Source: Rhizobium bangladeshense
Lineage (GTDB): Bacteria > Pseudomonadota > Alphaproteobacteria > Rhizobiales > Rhizobiaceae
Reading direction: 5' to 3'
Length of the DNA stretch: 64,000 nucleotides
Assembly: GCF_001662075.1 (NCBI RefSeq)
Contig: NZ_LYPL01000002.1
Span: 434,001-498,000, forward strand
Both the position numbers and the translations under genes were made by a program. Below, one piece after another: positions 37,182 through 45,184 of this stretch; position 1 is the stretch's first letter; every line of letters starts with the position of its first letter. The notes below the pieces were generated by a model. The model did not search any database and had not been told where the DNA came from. It was given only the letters and a program-made list of their open reading frames with translations.

Positions 37182-37723
37182 GGGATTTCCTCCTTCTTGC
37201 GGCGGTAGTGCCGGTTCGCCTTGGCGCGGTTGCCGCAGACCGCCATGTCGCACCAGGCCCGGCTCCTGTTCTTGCTGCGGTCGATGAACAGCCAGCCGCA
37301 ATTGCCGCAGATCTTCATGCGCGCCGGATCGGGAATGGCGATCAGCCGCAGCACCGAATGGGCGGTCGCCGCCGCCACGCTGCCAGGGTTTGCTTCGCGC
37401 AGCACCTTCGCCATCGCATCCAGCAGCCCGGCCAGCAACCGGTCGTCAGCGCCATCGAGTATACGCTTGCGGAAATAGAGGTCGATCGCTTCCCGCAGCG
37501 CGATGAAATCCGCCGCCTTTTCCGCCGGCACCGGCGCGATGTCACCGAACAGGGCGCGTTCGGCGCAGAATTCGGCGGCGGCCCGTGAAAAGCTCCGCAT
37601 CTGGTCGCTGGCCGCAAAGCGATCGATCCGCCGCGCTGCGTCGTGGCGCAGAACGACGCTGTTGGCGACATCGAGCGCCAAGGCGCCGCCGGCAAAGCGG
37701 TGAGGGGTCCATGAAAAGCTCAT
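37178..37723 (-). CDS. CGNR zinc-finger (ABATE domain) putative regulator
   Basis: 181 residues. An N-terminal ABATE-type helical domain (RFAGGALALDVANSV) is followed by the CGNR zinc finger: CGNCGWLFID, then WCDMAVCGNRAKANRHY, giving four cysteines for zinc. Members are thought to be stress-linked transcription regulators, though few are studied. It is divergent from the ABC permease gene across 65 bases that hold a large perfect inverted repeat ending 4 bases from its start codon. No ribosome site is visible, so the message may be leaderless or weakly translated. The downstream lipoprotein gene overlaps its stop. Confidence 0.85.
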   Translation of the reverse strand: MSFSWTPHRFAGGALALDVANSVVLRHDAARRIDRFAASDQMRSFSRAAAEFCAERALFGDIAPVPAEKAADFIALREAIDLYFRKRILDGADDRLLAGLLDAMAKVLREANPGSVAAATAHSVLRLIAIPDPARMKICGNCGWLFIDRSKNRSRAWCDMAVCGNRAKANRHYRRKKEEIP

Positions 37724-37727
37724 GATG

Positions 37728-37767
37728 AAAATATAACTGGCTAAATGCTTTTTGCCAGTTATATTTT
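37728..37767. promoter_or_regulatory. Perfect 14-bp inverted repeat (candidate operator)
   Basis: Arms AAAATATAACTGGC (37728-37741) and GCCAGTTATATTTT (37754-37767) with a 12-base AT-rich spacer, in the divergent promoter region between the CGNR regulator and the ABC permease. The arms contain -10-like TATAAC and TATATT. The two half sites are centred 26 bases apart, about 2.5 helical turns. Likely a dimer binding site; a stem-loop is the alternative. Confidence 0.75.
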
Positions 37768-37788
37768 ATCGGATCCGGAGGATCTGGA

Positions 37789-38685
37789 ATGGCCTACCTT
37801 CTGCAGCAGCTGGCGAATGCGGTTCCGCTTGCCGCTCTCTATGCCGCGCTCGCCTTCGGTTATGCCGTCGCCTTCGGCGTCACCAAACGGGCCGACATCA
37901 CCTATGGGGCGATCTTCGCCTTTTCCGGACAGATCCTGCTGCTTTTCACCGAGCTCGCCTTCAACCGTTTCTGGCTGGTGCTGCCCGCGGCGCTTGTGGT
38001 CGGCGCGTGTGCCGCGATGATCTATTCGCTGGCGGCGGGCATCTGGATCGGCCGTTCGATCATGCTGCCACTGGTCAGGACGTCGCCGAATACGGTCATC
38101 GTCGCTGCCCTCGGCATCATGATCGTGCTGATGGAGACCGCCCGGCTCGCCGCAGATACAAGGGCGATCTGGCTGCCGCCGTTTCTGAACGACACGGTGG
38201 TCTTCTGGAGCGACGGCCCGTTCAAGGTGACCCTCACCTATATCCAGCTGATCGACACGGTGCTGATGGCGGCCATCGTCGCGGTGGGTGCGCTGATCCT
38301 CAGGCGTACCGCCTGGGGCCGCATCTGGCGTGCGGTCACCGACGATCCGCTGGCCGCCGAGCTCTGCGGCACCAGCGCCAGCCGCGTTTTCCTTGTCGCC
38401 TATGCGGCCGCCGCCCTGGTCGCCACGATCTGCGGCATCCTCGCCACCTTTTATTACGGCTCGATGGATTTCGGCGCCGGCCTGATGTTCGGGCTGAAAG
38501 TGCTGCTGATCGCCGCTGTCGGCGGCTATTCCGATCCGCTGCGCTCGGCCGGCGGCGCCGCCGGGCTTGCCGTCGTCGAAACCCTGTGGGGCGCGTACGG
38601 CCCCTTCGTCTGGCGCGATCTCGTCATCTTCTCGCTGCTCGTCCTATTGCTGGTCATGAGCCGCAGAGAGCGTGTGGTGCTCTGA
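37789..38685 (+). CDS. Branched-chain amino acid type ABC permease (orphan)
   Basis: A 298-residue inner membrane permease of the LivH type, with about eight membrane segments. The N-terminus AVPLAALYAALAFGYAVAFG and the late GTSASRVFLVAYAAAALVAT and AAVGGY segments are family hallmarks. GGAGG near 37777 marks the start. No substrate-binding protein, LivM-type permease or ATPase is encoded nearby, which is unusual because these systems are normally clustered. It may work with components encoded elsewhere. Divergent from the CGNR regulator, which may control it. Confidence 0.85.
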   Translation: MAYLLQQLANAVPLAALYAALAFGYAVAFGVTKRADITYGAIFAFSGQILLLFTELAFNRFWLVLPAALVVGACAAMIYSLAAGIWIGRSIMLPLVRTSPNTVIVAALGIMIVLMETARLAADTRAIWLPPFLNDTVVFWSDGPFKVTLTYIQLIDTVLMAAIVAVGALILRRTAWGRIWRAVTDDPLAAELCGTSASRVFLVAYAAAALVATICGILATFYYGSMDFGAGLMFGLKVLLIAAVGGYSDPLRSAGGAAGLAVVETLWGAYGPFVWRDLVIFSLLVLLLVMSRRERVVL

Positions 38686-38784
38686 GCAATTCCAGCAGAA
38701 GTGCGCAGCGGTTTTGCGTCCGGAATTGCGTAAGACAAGAAGAGCAGCGCATTTCCGTCGCTCGGACAATCAGGAAATGCGCTG
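38686..38784. repeat. Two tandem palindromic repeat units
   Basis: Unit 1: GCAATTCC at 38686-38693 pairs with GGAATTGC at 38722-38729. Unit 2: a perfect 12-bp stem, CAGCGCATTTCC (38745-38756) with GGAAATGCGCTG (38773-38784). It lies exactly between the permease stop and the moaE stop; the second stem may also serve as a transcription stop. The core around GCAGCGGTTTTGCGTCC resembles repeats I recall from R. leguminosarum-type genomes. Confidence 0.75.
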
Positions 38785-38786
38785 AT

Positions 38787-39248
38787 TTATTTCCACTTGT
38801 CGCGTGCTGCATCGTCGGCATCTTTCGCCGCGACCCAGTCGCCGGCGGCGCCGTCCTTGCCGTGCTCCTTCTTCCAGAAAGGAGCCGTGGTCTTCAGGAA
38901 ATCCATGACGAAGTTGGCGCCATCGAACGCCGCCTGCCGGTGCGGCGCGGCCGCGACGACCAGCACAATATTTTCATTCACGGCGATCCTGCCGTAGCGA
39001 TGGATGGCGGTCAGCCCGAGCAGCCCGAAACGGGCGATGGCGAGTGCGCCGATGCGGCTCATCTCGGCTTCGGCCATGCCGGGGTAATGTTCGAGTTCGA
39101 GAGCGGCGAGCATGCCGCCGTCATCGCGGCAGAGGCCGGAGAAGGTGACGACCGCGCCGACGCCAGGCTTGCCTTTGGAGAGGTGGTCGATCTCGGTCTG
39201 AAGGTCGAAGTCTTCGCGTTGGACGCGAATGGTGGGAGATATGTTCAC
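38787..39248 (-). CDS. moaE: Molybdopterin synthase catalytic subunit
   Basis: With MoaD, converts cyclic pyranopterin monophosphate to molybdopterin. 153 residues with the lysine-rich active site KTTAPFWKKE and the conserved HRYGRI region. The likely start is the GTG at 39248 (VNISPTIRVQREDF) because GGAGGA sits seven bases upstream; the frame runs on to an ATG at 39290 but that part has no family similarity and enters a repeat. Separated from moaD by the 176-bp repeat. Confidence 0.92.
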   Translation of the reverse strand: MNISPTIRVQREDFDLQTEIDHLSKGKPGVGAVVTFSGLCRDDGGMLAALELEHYPGMAEAEMSRIGALAIARFGLLGLTAIHRYGRIAVNENIVLVVAAAPHRQAAFDGANFVMDFLKTTAPFWKKEHGKDGAAGDWVAAKDADDAARDKWK

Positions 39249-39291
39249 AGCGAAGTCCTCCGCTGCTTTGGTGTCCCGCCGAATCCCCAAG

Positions 39292-39467
39292 CTCCCTCAT
39301 TCCTGTCCTCGGGCTTGAACCGAGGGATGTCACAGGAATCCAGTGCGCCCAAGTCCTTGGGCGCAAGAGACTCTTTCAAAGCAAGTGAGTTATTCACGGC
39401 GCAGACGCGCCGTGGCTGGATTCCGGTGACATCCCGCGGGTCAAGCCCGAGGACAGGAATGAGGGAG
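39292..39467. repeat. 176-bp imperfect inverted repeat element
   Basis: 52-base arms, 39292-39343 and 39416-39467, match at 49 of 52 positions (core CCTGTCCTCGGGCTTGA). A second perfect 10-bp stem, TGCGCCCAAG/CTTGGGCGCA (39344-39353, 39356-39365), sits next to the left arm. No transposase. It is inserted between moaD and moaE, which are otherwise in one operon. This sequence type recurs in alphaproteobacterial intergenic regions as far as I recall. Confidence 0.85.
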
Positions 39468-39525
39468 GGAGAGGGAGATGCAGTGCTACCCATGTCACTT
39501 TTCCAAAGCCCAGACAGACCGGACT

Positions 39526-39780
39526 TCACCCCCCCGTCATCGGCGGAAAAATCCCGATCTCGCGGGCGCCGGATATCGGCTCGTCATGCTCGACATGCTC
39601 CATGTCGAGCGCCACCCGGATCACCTCGGGATATTGAAGTGCGGCCTGATATTCTTCGCCCAGCGTCTTCAAATGATTCAGAAGATCGGCGACGGTGACG
39701 ACGGAGGAGGGGAGGTCGATCTCCTCCTCACCCTTGCCGATGCGCTCGCGCACCCAGGCGAAATAGACAAGTCGCGTCAT
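39526..39780 (-). CDS. moaD: Molybdopterin synthase sulfur carrier subunit
   Basis: An 84-residue ubiquitin-fold sulfur carrier ending in the required Gly-Gly (IGIFPPMTGG), which is adenylated and thiocarboxylated. Starts MTRLVYFAWVRERIG. Its ATG overlaps the pgsA stop as ATGA. moaE follows after the repeat element. Confidence 0.95.
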   Translation of the reverse strand: MTRLVYFAWVRERIGKGEEEIDLPSSVVTVADLLNHLKTLGEEYQAALQYPEVIRVALDMEHVEHDEPISGAREIGIFPPMTGG

Positions 39781-40367
39781 TCCTCGTCATCCACGATATG
39801 TTTCAACCCGGCGCGGAAATAATCATAGCCGGTATAGATGGTCAGCAATGCGGCGATCCACAATAGCGCGATACCGGTCTGCGTCGTATAGGGGAAAATC
39901 TCGTCGCCGGCAGGGCCTGCGAGCAGGAAGGCGATGGCGACGAGCTGCAGCGTCGTCTTCCACTTGGCGATCCGTGTCACGGGCACGCTGACCTTCAGCG
40001 CCGCCAGATATTCACGCAGGCCGGACACCAGTATCTCGCGGCAGAGAATGGTGATCGCCGCCCAGATCGACCAGCCGGCGATGGTCTGGTCAGCCGCGAC
40101 CAAGAGAAGGATCGAGGCGACCAGCAGCTTGTCGGCGATCGGATCGAGCATGCGGCCGATATTCGACGTCTGGTTCCAGATACGGGCGAGGTAACCATCG
40201 AGGAAATCGGTGAGCGAGGCGATGATGAAGATCCACAGCGCCACCCAGCGGGCCGTATTGCTGATCGACAGCCTGCCCTCTATGAAAAAGCAGAGGACGA
40301 TCACCGGCACGGCAAGGATGCGACCGTAAGTCAGAAGGTTGGGAAGACTGTACGCACGCGATGCCAT
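39777..40367 (-). CDS. pgsA: CDP-diacylglycerol-glycerol-3-phosphate 3-phosphatidyltransferase
   Basis: Makes phosphatidylglycerophosphate, the precursor of phosphatidylglycerol. 196 residues with about five membrane segments and the CDP-alcohol phosphotransferase motif D54..D57-G-x2-A-R-x8-G-x3-D75-x3-D79. Starts ASRAYSLPNLLTYGRI, typical of PgsA rather than Pcs or PssA. Overlaps moaD and follows uvrC by 162 bases. Confidence 0.93.
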   Translation of the reverse strand: MASRAYSLPNLLTYGRILAVPVIVLCFFIEGRLSISNTARWVALWIFIIASLTDFLDGYLARIWNQTSNIGRMLDPIADKLLVASILLLVAADQTIAGWSIWAAITILCREILVSGLREYLAALKVSVPVTRIAKWKTTLQLVAIAFLLAGPAGDEIFPYTTQTGIALLWIAALLTIYTGYDYFRAGLKHIVDDEE

Positions 40368-40415
40368 GGATCGTTTCTCTAATTGATGCGCCGCGATAGC
40401 GTCGCGCGTCTTGAC

Positions 40416-40435
40416 GAAAATCGATTCCGATTTTC
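40416..40435. repeat. Short palindrome between uvrC and pgsA
   Basis: GAAAATCG (40416-40423) and CGATTTTC (40428-40435) with a 4-base centre. A compact palindrome in the 162-base gap; it may be a small repeat unit or a transcript hairpin. Confidence 0.6.
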
Positions 40436-40529
40436 GGGCCGATGCCGTAGATGACGGCTTTGATCGTAGACCGTCAACATTCTTTCTGTCTTTTCGCCTC
40501 CTTTGCGTGGAATTTGCGACGGACGGCGG

Positions 40530-42569
40530 TTATTTCGCGGCGTCGTCGTGGAAATGGTTGTAGACCTGCCGGGCAACGGCCTCCGAAATGCCTTCTACCG
40601 CCATCAGGTCGGACAGAGCGGCGCGCGAAACTGCCTTCGCCGTGCCGAAATGCTGCAGCAGCGCCCGTTTGCGCGACGGGCCGATGCCGCCGATCTCGTC
40701 GAGCGGGTTCTTGACCATTTCCTTCTTGCGCCGCGCTCGGTGCGAGCCGATCGCGAAACGATGCGCCTCGTCGCGCATGCGCTGGATGAAGTAGAGCACC
40801 GGATCGCGCGGCGGCAGCGTGAAGCTCTCGCGCCCCGGCGGAAAGAAGCGTTCGCGCCCGGCATCGCGGTCGACACCCTTGGCGATGCCGATCGCGATGA
40901 CGCTGTCGGTGATGCCGAGCTCGGCGAGGATGGCGCGCACCGCCGTCATCTGCCCCTGGCCGCCGTCGATCAGGATCACATCGGGCCAGGCCGGGAAGGG
41001 CATGTCGGCGGCGTCGGCGACCGCTGCCTGCGCCGTCCGGTCGGGAATGCCTTCCTCCTTGATCAGCCGCGAGAACCGCCGTGTCATCACCTCCTTCATC
41101 ATGCCGAAGTCGTCGCCCGGGGTGATGTCGGTCGATTTGATGTTGAACTTGCGGTACTGGTTCTTCACGAAGCCTTCCGGCCCCGCCACCACCATGCCGC
41201 CGACGGCATTGGTGCCCATGATGTGCGAGTTGTCGTAGATCTCGATGCGCTGCGGCGCATAGGCAAGTCCGAAGGTGTCCTTGAAGCCCTCGAGCAGCCG
41301 TGATTGCGACGCGGTCTCGGCAAGTTTTCGCCCATGCGCCTCACGTGCATTGCCGACGACATGGTCGACGAGATCGCGCTTTTCGCCGCGCCGCGGCACC
41401 AGGATCGACACCTTGTGGCCGGCCTTTTCGCTGAGCGCCGCGGCGAGCAGCTCCAGTTCCTCGACCGTCTCCGACAGCATGATCTGCTTCGGCACCGGCT
41501 TGTCGTCATAGAACTGCGCCAGAAAAGCATTCAGCACTTCGGCGCTGGAAAGCTGCGGATCGGCCTTCGGGAAATAGGCGCGGTTGCCCCAGTTCTGGCC
41601 GGTGCGGAAGAAGAACACCTGGATGCAGGAGATGCCGCCTTCGTGATGGATGGCGAAAACGTCCGCCTCCTCGACTCCAGCAGGATTGATGCCCTGGTGG
41701 CTCTGCACATGCGAAAGTGCCGCCAGGCGATCGCGGTAGATCGCCGCCCGCTCGAAGTCGAGGTCCTCGGCCGCCTGGTTCATGGCTTCGGCCATGTGCG
41801 ACTTCACCTTCTGGCTTTTGCCCGAAAGGAAATCCTTCGCCTCCTGCACCAGTTCGGCGTAACCCTCGTCGCTGACCTCGTGGGTGCAGGGCCCGGAACA
41901 GCGTTTGATCTGGTAGAGCAGGCAGGGGCGGGTTCGCGTTTCGAAGACGCTGTCGGTGCAGGTGCGGATCAGGAAGGCTCGTTGCAGTGAATTGATCGTC
42001 CGTCCGACCGCGCCGGCCGAAGCGAAGGGCCCGAAGTAATCACCCTTTCGCGCCCTGGCGCCGCGATGCTTGAAAATCGCCGGCGCCCGGTGATCGCCGG
42101 TGATCAGAATATAGGGAAACGACTTGTCGTCGCGCAGCAGCACGTTAAAGCGCGGCCGCAAGCGTTTGATCAGATTCGCTTCCAAGAGCAGCGCTTCGGT
42201 TTCCGTGCGCGTCGTCACGAATTCCATGTTCGCAGTCTGCCGCACCATCTGGGCAATGCGGTTGGAATGTACGCGGCCGACGGCGTAATTGCCGACGCGC
42301 TTCTTCAGGCTGCGCGCCTTGCCGACATAAAGCACGTCGCCTTCGGCATTGAACATGCGGTAGACGCCGGGGCTGTTCGGCAGCCGCTTGACGAATTCAC
42401 CGATCAGTTCCGCGCCGATGAGTCCTGTCTCGTTGAGGCTGCCGGCGTTCCAGTCGACGGCTGCCGCAAGAGGGGCGACGGAAACCTCGCCTTCCACCTC
42501 GATATCGTCTTCGCTCTCATCCGTATCGTCGTAGAGAACGCCGCCATCCAGCAGCTTTCGTCCGTTCAT
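40530..42569 (-). CDS. uvrC: Excinuclease ABC subunit C
   Basis: Makes both incisions in nucleotide excision repair. 679 residues: a 60-residue acidic N-terminal extension, then the GIY-YIG domain ([21 protein letters not shown]), the UVR motif near [16 protein letters not shown], the RNase H-like endonuclease ([25 protein letters not shown]) and a C-terminal helix-hairpin-helix. The start overlaps the SDR stop as ATGA. The N-terminal extension is longer than in E. coli. Confidence 0.96.
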   Translation of the reverse strand: MNGRKLLDGGVLYDDTDESEDDIEVEGEVSVAPLAAAVDWNAGSLNETGLIGAELIGEFVKRLPNSPGVYRMFNAEGDVLYVGKARSLKKRVGNYAVGRVHSNRIAQMVRQTANMEFVTTRTETEALLLEANLIKRLRPRFNVLLRDDKSFPYILITGDHRAPAIFKHRGARARKGDYFGPFASAGAVGRTINSLQRAFLIRTCTDSVFETRTRPCLLYQIKRCSGPCTHEVSDEGYAELVQEAKDFLSGKSQKVKSHMAEAMNQAAEDLDFERAAIYRDRLAALSHVQSHQGINPAGVEEADVFAIHHEGGISCIQVFFFRTGQNWGNRAYFPKADPQLSSAEVLNAFLAQFYDDKPVPKQIMLSETVEELELLAAALSEKAGHKVSILVPRRGEKRDLVDHVVGNAREAHGRKLAETASQSRLLEGFKDTFGLAYAPQRIEIYDNSHIMGTNAVGGMVVAGPEGFVKNQYRKFNIKSTDITPGDDFGMMKEVMTRRFSRLIKEEGIPDRTAQAAVADAADMPFPAWPDVILIDGGQGQMTAVRAILAELGITDSVIAIGIAKGVDRDAGRERFFPPGRESFTLPPRDPVLYFIQRMRDEAHRFAIGSHRARRKKEMVKNPLDEIGGIGPSRKRALLQHFGTAKAVSRAALSDLMAVEGISEAVARQVYNHFHDDAAK

Positions 42570-43333
42570 TCCGTAATCTCCGCCACGTCGGGCGTCTGCC
42601 AGGCGAGGTGCTGGCCGCCGTCGAGGGCAATCATCTGGCCGGTGATCGAGGGCGTGTCGAAGAGGAAGCGAATCGTTTGTCCGAACTCGCCGAATCCCGG
42701 CCCTGCCTTCATGATAAGCCCGTCGATCTGAGCCTGGAAGTCCTCTTCCGATTGCCGCGCGCTGCGCACCGTCGGGCCGGGACCGATGGCGTTGACGCGC
42801 AGCTTCGGCGCAAAGGTCTGTGCCATCGTCTGCGTCGCCGTCCAGAGCGCCGCCTTGGAGAGCGTATAGGAGTAGAAGCCCGGATTGAGCGCCCAGACGC
42901 GCTGGTCGATGATGTTGACGATCAGTCCGGTCGTTTCGTCAGGCAACTGCTCGGCAAAGGCTGCGGCAAGAATCGAGGGCGCGCGCACATGGATATCGAA
43001 ATGCTGCGCCCATGCTTCCGCGTCGAAACCGCGGGCCGAATCCTGGCGGAAGATAGAGGCATTGTTGACCAGCAGGTCGATCGGACCGAGTGCTTCCGAC
43101 GTTCTTTTTATCAGTTCGCTGGTTTCGCCGATATCGGTAAGGTCGGCCTTGAGGGCGATCGCCCGATACTCCTTCCGCCGCAATTCCGCCGCCAGCTCTT
43201 CGGCTTCGCCGACGGAGCCGTTCGCATGGATGGCGACGGAAAAGCCATGTGCAGCAAGGTCTTCGGCGATTGCCCGGCCTATTCTCTTGGCAGCCCCGGT
43301 TATGAGGGCCGCGCGAAGTCCTTTATGGTTCAA
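42566..43333 (-). CDS. SDR oxidoreductase, pteridine reductase-like
   Basis: A 255-residue short-chain dehydrogenase. The cofactor motif reads TGAAKRIG, where the Lys-Arg pair points to NADPH and to the FolM/PTR1 pteridine-reductase group. The HANGS segment, NNAS and the catalytic YTLSK (Tyr-x3-Lys) are present. The end ([15 protein letters not shown]) is of the type seen in dihydromonapterin reductases. It overlaps uvrC and is therefore in the uvrC-pgsA-moaDE operon. The substrate is inferred. Confidence 0.8.
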   Translation of the reverse strand: MNHKGLRAALITGAAKRIGRAIAEDLAAHGFSVAIHANGSVGEAEELAAELRRKEYRAIALKADLTDIGETSELIKRTSEALGPIDLLVNNASIFRQDSARGFDAEAWAQHFDIHVRAPSILAAAFAEQLPDETTGLIVNIIDQRVWALNPGFYSYTLSKAALWTATQTMAQTFAPKLRVNAIGPGPTVRSARQSEEDFQAQIDGLIMKAGPGFGEFGQTIRFLFDTPSITGQMIALDGGQHLAWQTPDVAEITE

Positions 43334-43698
43334 AATCTTGCCTTCTGATCCCGCGAGTCTGTTGGCAGACTATATAGGTGGCCGGGGCGATTATATAAAT
43401 AGGCCGCTGCAGTTGCCTTCGTTGCCCTGATATTCTATGTATTATTTAAGAATGCGATTTCTTAAAATAAGTATTTTAAGTTTAACACTTCGGTATGGTT
43501 AATGAAGTGTATGTTGCGCTTAAGCAACATCGAATTTCGGCCATGTGGCAGCCACAATGATATCACAATTTGGCTCTTTCAAATCCGCATTTCAGTTTCA
43601 ATTTCAGTCTCGATCCGGAAGGGACATCTGGCAATTTCCCCGCCAATGCTTCGCTGATAGACAGATGAAAAGCGGCGCGGGACTGAAAGGAGAAAAGT
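43334..43698 (+). promoter_or_regulatory. AT-rich regulatory region upstream of ropB
   Basis: 365 bases with no gene, clearly AT-rich in the middle. It holds overlapping inverted repeats at 43445-43480 and a hairpin ATGTTGC/GCAACAT (43511-43517, 43524-43530). GGAG-type ribosome site lies just before the ropB ATG. It also serves as the upstream region of the divergent SDR-uvrC operon. Confidence 0.6.
43445..43480. promoter_or_regulatory. Overlapping inverted repeats (candidate operator)
   Basis: TTTAAGAA (43445-43452) and TTCTTAAA (43459-43466) form an 8-bp inverted repeat; CTTAAAATA (43461-43469) and TATTTTAAG (43472-43480) form a perfect 9-bp one that shares the middle arm. Three alternating half sites of one motif suggest cooperative regulator binding. 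Confidence 0.6.
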
Positions 43699-44334
43699 AT
43701 GCGTGTACTCATTGCTGGCCTTATGGCCTCTGCTTTTGCAATCGCCGGCGTCTCGGCAGCTCAGGCGGCCGATGCCGTCGATCAGGTTCCGGAAGCACCA
43801 GTCGCCCAGGACGCCCCGGTCAAGCCGGCCGGCAACTGGGAGGGCTTCTACCTCGGTGGCGCCGGCACCTACAACATGGGTGACTTCGGTTCCGACCGCC
43901 ACACCTATGGTTTCGGCGGCCAGGTCTTCACCGGCTACAACTGGCAGCAGGGCCAGATCGTTTACGGCGTTGAATCCGACCTCGGCTACAGCGGCGACGA
44001 CGTTTCCTCGGGTGGCGTCAAGAACAAGTATGGCTGGAACGGCTCCGTCCGTGGCCGCGTCGGCTACGACATGAACCCCTTCCTGCTCTACGGTACCGCC
44101 GGTCTTGCCCTCGGCAACATCAAGGTCTCCGACGACACCTCGGACGAAAGCAAGACGGCCTACGGCTATACGGTCGGCGCCGGCGTTGAAGCCTTCGTGA
44201 CCAACAACATCACGACGCGCCTGGAATATCGCTACACCGATTATCAGAGCAAGGATTACGACCTCGACTCCGGCAGCTTCTCGCGCGGTTACGACGAGAA
44301 CAGCGTCAAGCTCGGTATCGGCGTCAAGTTCTAA
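43699..44334 (+). CDS. ropB: RopB/Omp25-type outer membrane beta-barrel protein
   Basis: A 211-residue small barrel of the Omp25/Omp31/RopB family, abundant in rhizobial outer membranes. Signal peptide MRVLIAGLMASAFAIAGVSA-AQA, then a mature part with the family markers NWEGFYLGGAGTYN, GYNWQQGQIVYGVESD and the C-terminal barrel strand ending in Phe (LGIGVKF). Followed by a strong terminator, so it is monocistronic. Symbol by family resemblance; rhizobia carry several paralogues. Confidence 0.88.
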   Translation: MRVLIAGLMASAFAIAGVSAAQAADAVDQVPEAPVAQDAPVKPAGNWEGFYLGGAGTYNMGDFGSDRHTYGFGGQVFTGYNWQQGQIVYGVESDLGYSGDDVSSGGVKNKYGWNGSVRGRVGYDMNPFLLYGTAGLALGNIKVSDDTSDESKTAYGYTVGAGVEAFVTNNITTRLEYRYTDYQSKDYDLDSGSFSRGYDENSVKLGIGVKF

Positions 44335-44361
44335 GCCGAACAGAAGCATCCAAACATGAAG

Positions 44362-44387
44362 AAGCCGGGCATTTCGCCCGGCTTTTT
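44362..44387 (+). terminator. Intrinsic terminator after ropB
   Basis: Perfect 9-bp stem (44362-44370 AAGCCGGGC with 44376-44384 GCCCGGCTT), 5-base loop and a T5 run. It lies 28 bases after the ropB stop. Confidence 0.9.
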
Positions 44388-44430
44388 ACTATCTGCTCGT
44401 TGTTTGCAGGCGCGCCACCCGGTTTTCGGA

Positions 44431-45027
44431 CTATACGCTGGGCTTGAGCTCTTGATAGGCCGAAAATTTCTTTTCGAACTGCACCAGCCAGTCGATGAGC
44501 GGCGCATGATCGGCTTCCCACTGGCCCTTGAATCGCAGATCGAGATAGCCGAGCGTGGCGGCGAGCGCGAGATGTCCGCCGTGGAGTTTCTTGGCCGATT
44601 TCGGGAGATTGGCGCTGAGATGAGCAAGCCCGCTCGTCGCCTTCTTCCATTGCCGGTCGATCCAGGGCTGGTGAACCTTTTCGTCATCGCGGAAGCGGCG
44701 CTCGTAGATGATCGCCAGAAGGCAATCGCAGATGCCGTCTGAAAGCGCCTCCAGGACTTCCGCGTCGGTGCGTTTGCCCTTCTTGGAAGGATAGAGCTTG
44801 CCCTTCGCCAGCCGGTCGAAATAGTGCATGATCGCCACACTGTCGAAGACCGATGCGCCGTCGTCGGTCAGAAGCGTCGGGATCTTGCCGAGCGGATTGC
44901 TTTCCATCAGGATCGCCGGCGCGGTATTCGTGTCGACCCGGATTTCGTTCAGCTTCAGACCCAGAAAATGCGCGGCCATCCGCACCTTGCTGGAATAGGG
45001 CGACGAGGGCGACCAAAGAAGCTTCAT
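44431..45027 (-). CDS. Glutathione S-transferase family protein
   Basis: 198 residues with an N-terminal thioredoxin-like GST domain (MKLLWSPSSPYSSKVRMAAHFLGL, then NPLGKIPTLLTDDG and SVAIMHYFD) and an all-helical C-domain. The catalytic position near the N-terminus has serines (SPSSPYSSK), consistent with a Ser-type GST. Stands alone, converging on ropB. The substrate is unknown. Confidence 0.85.
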   Translation of the reverse strand: MKLLWSPSSPYSSKVRMAAHFLGLKLNEIRVDTNTAPAILMESNPLGKIPTLLTDDGASVFDSVAIMHYFDRLAKGKLYPSKKGKRTDAEVLEALSDGICDCLLAIIYERRFRDDEKVHQPWIDRQWKKATSGLAHLSANLPKSAKKLHGGHLALAATLGYLDLRFKGQWEADHAPLIDWLVQFEKKFSAYQELKPSV

Positions 45028-45052
45028 GGGACACCTGATGGATTGTGGGCCA

Positions 45053-45101
45053 ATGCATGTCGCCCAAAAGTGTACAGCGGTTTTGGGACGGCGACATGCA
45101 T
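45053..45101. repeat. Palindromic repeat upstream of the GST gene
   Basis: Perfect 12-bp arms ATGCATGTCGCC (45053-45064) and GGCGACATGCAT (45090-45101), with an inner CCCAAAA/TTTTGGG stem (45063-45069, 45081-45087). A tail to about 45125 (AAACAAGGAACTAAAGCGCA) probably belongs to it. Related in style to the unit at 38686, sharing CAGCGGTTTTG. Confidence 0.75.
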
Positions 45102-45184
45102 AAACAAGGAACTAAAGCGCATCGGATGAGCAAGTTTCATGCGAACGCTTCAGGGGCGGACTATTCCCGAAGCGAATCGCCCGG

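Noticed and set aside
37752..39698. 648-codon plus-strand open frame over the permease and moaE
   Set aside because: Runs out of frame through the permease and through the repeats; the in-frame permease from 37789 is clearly the real product.
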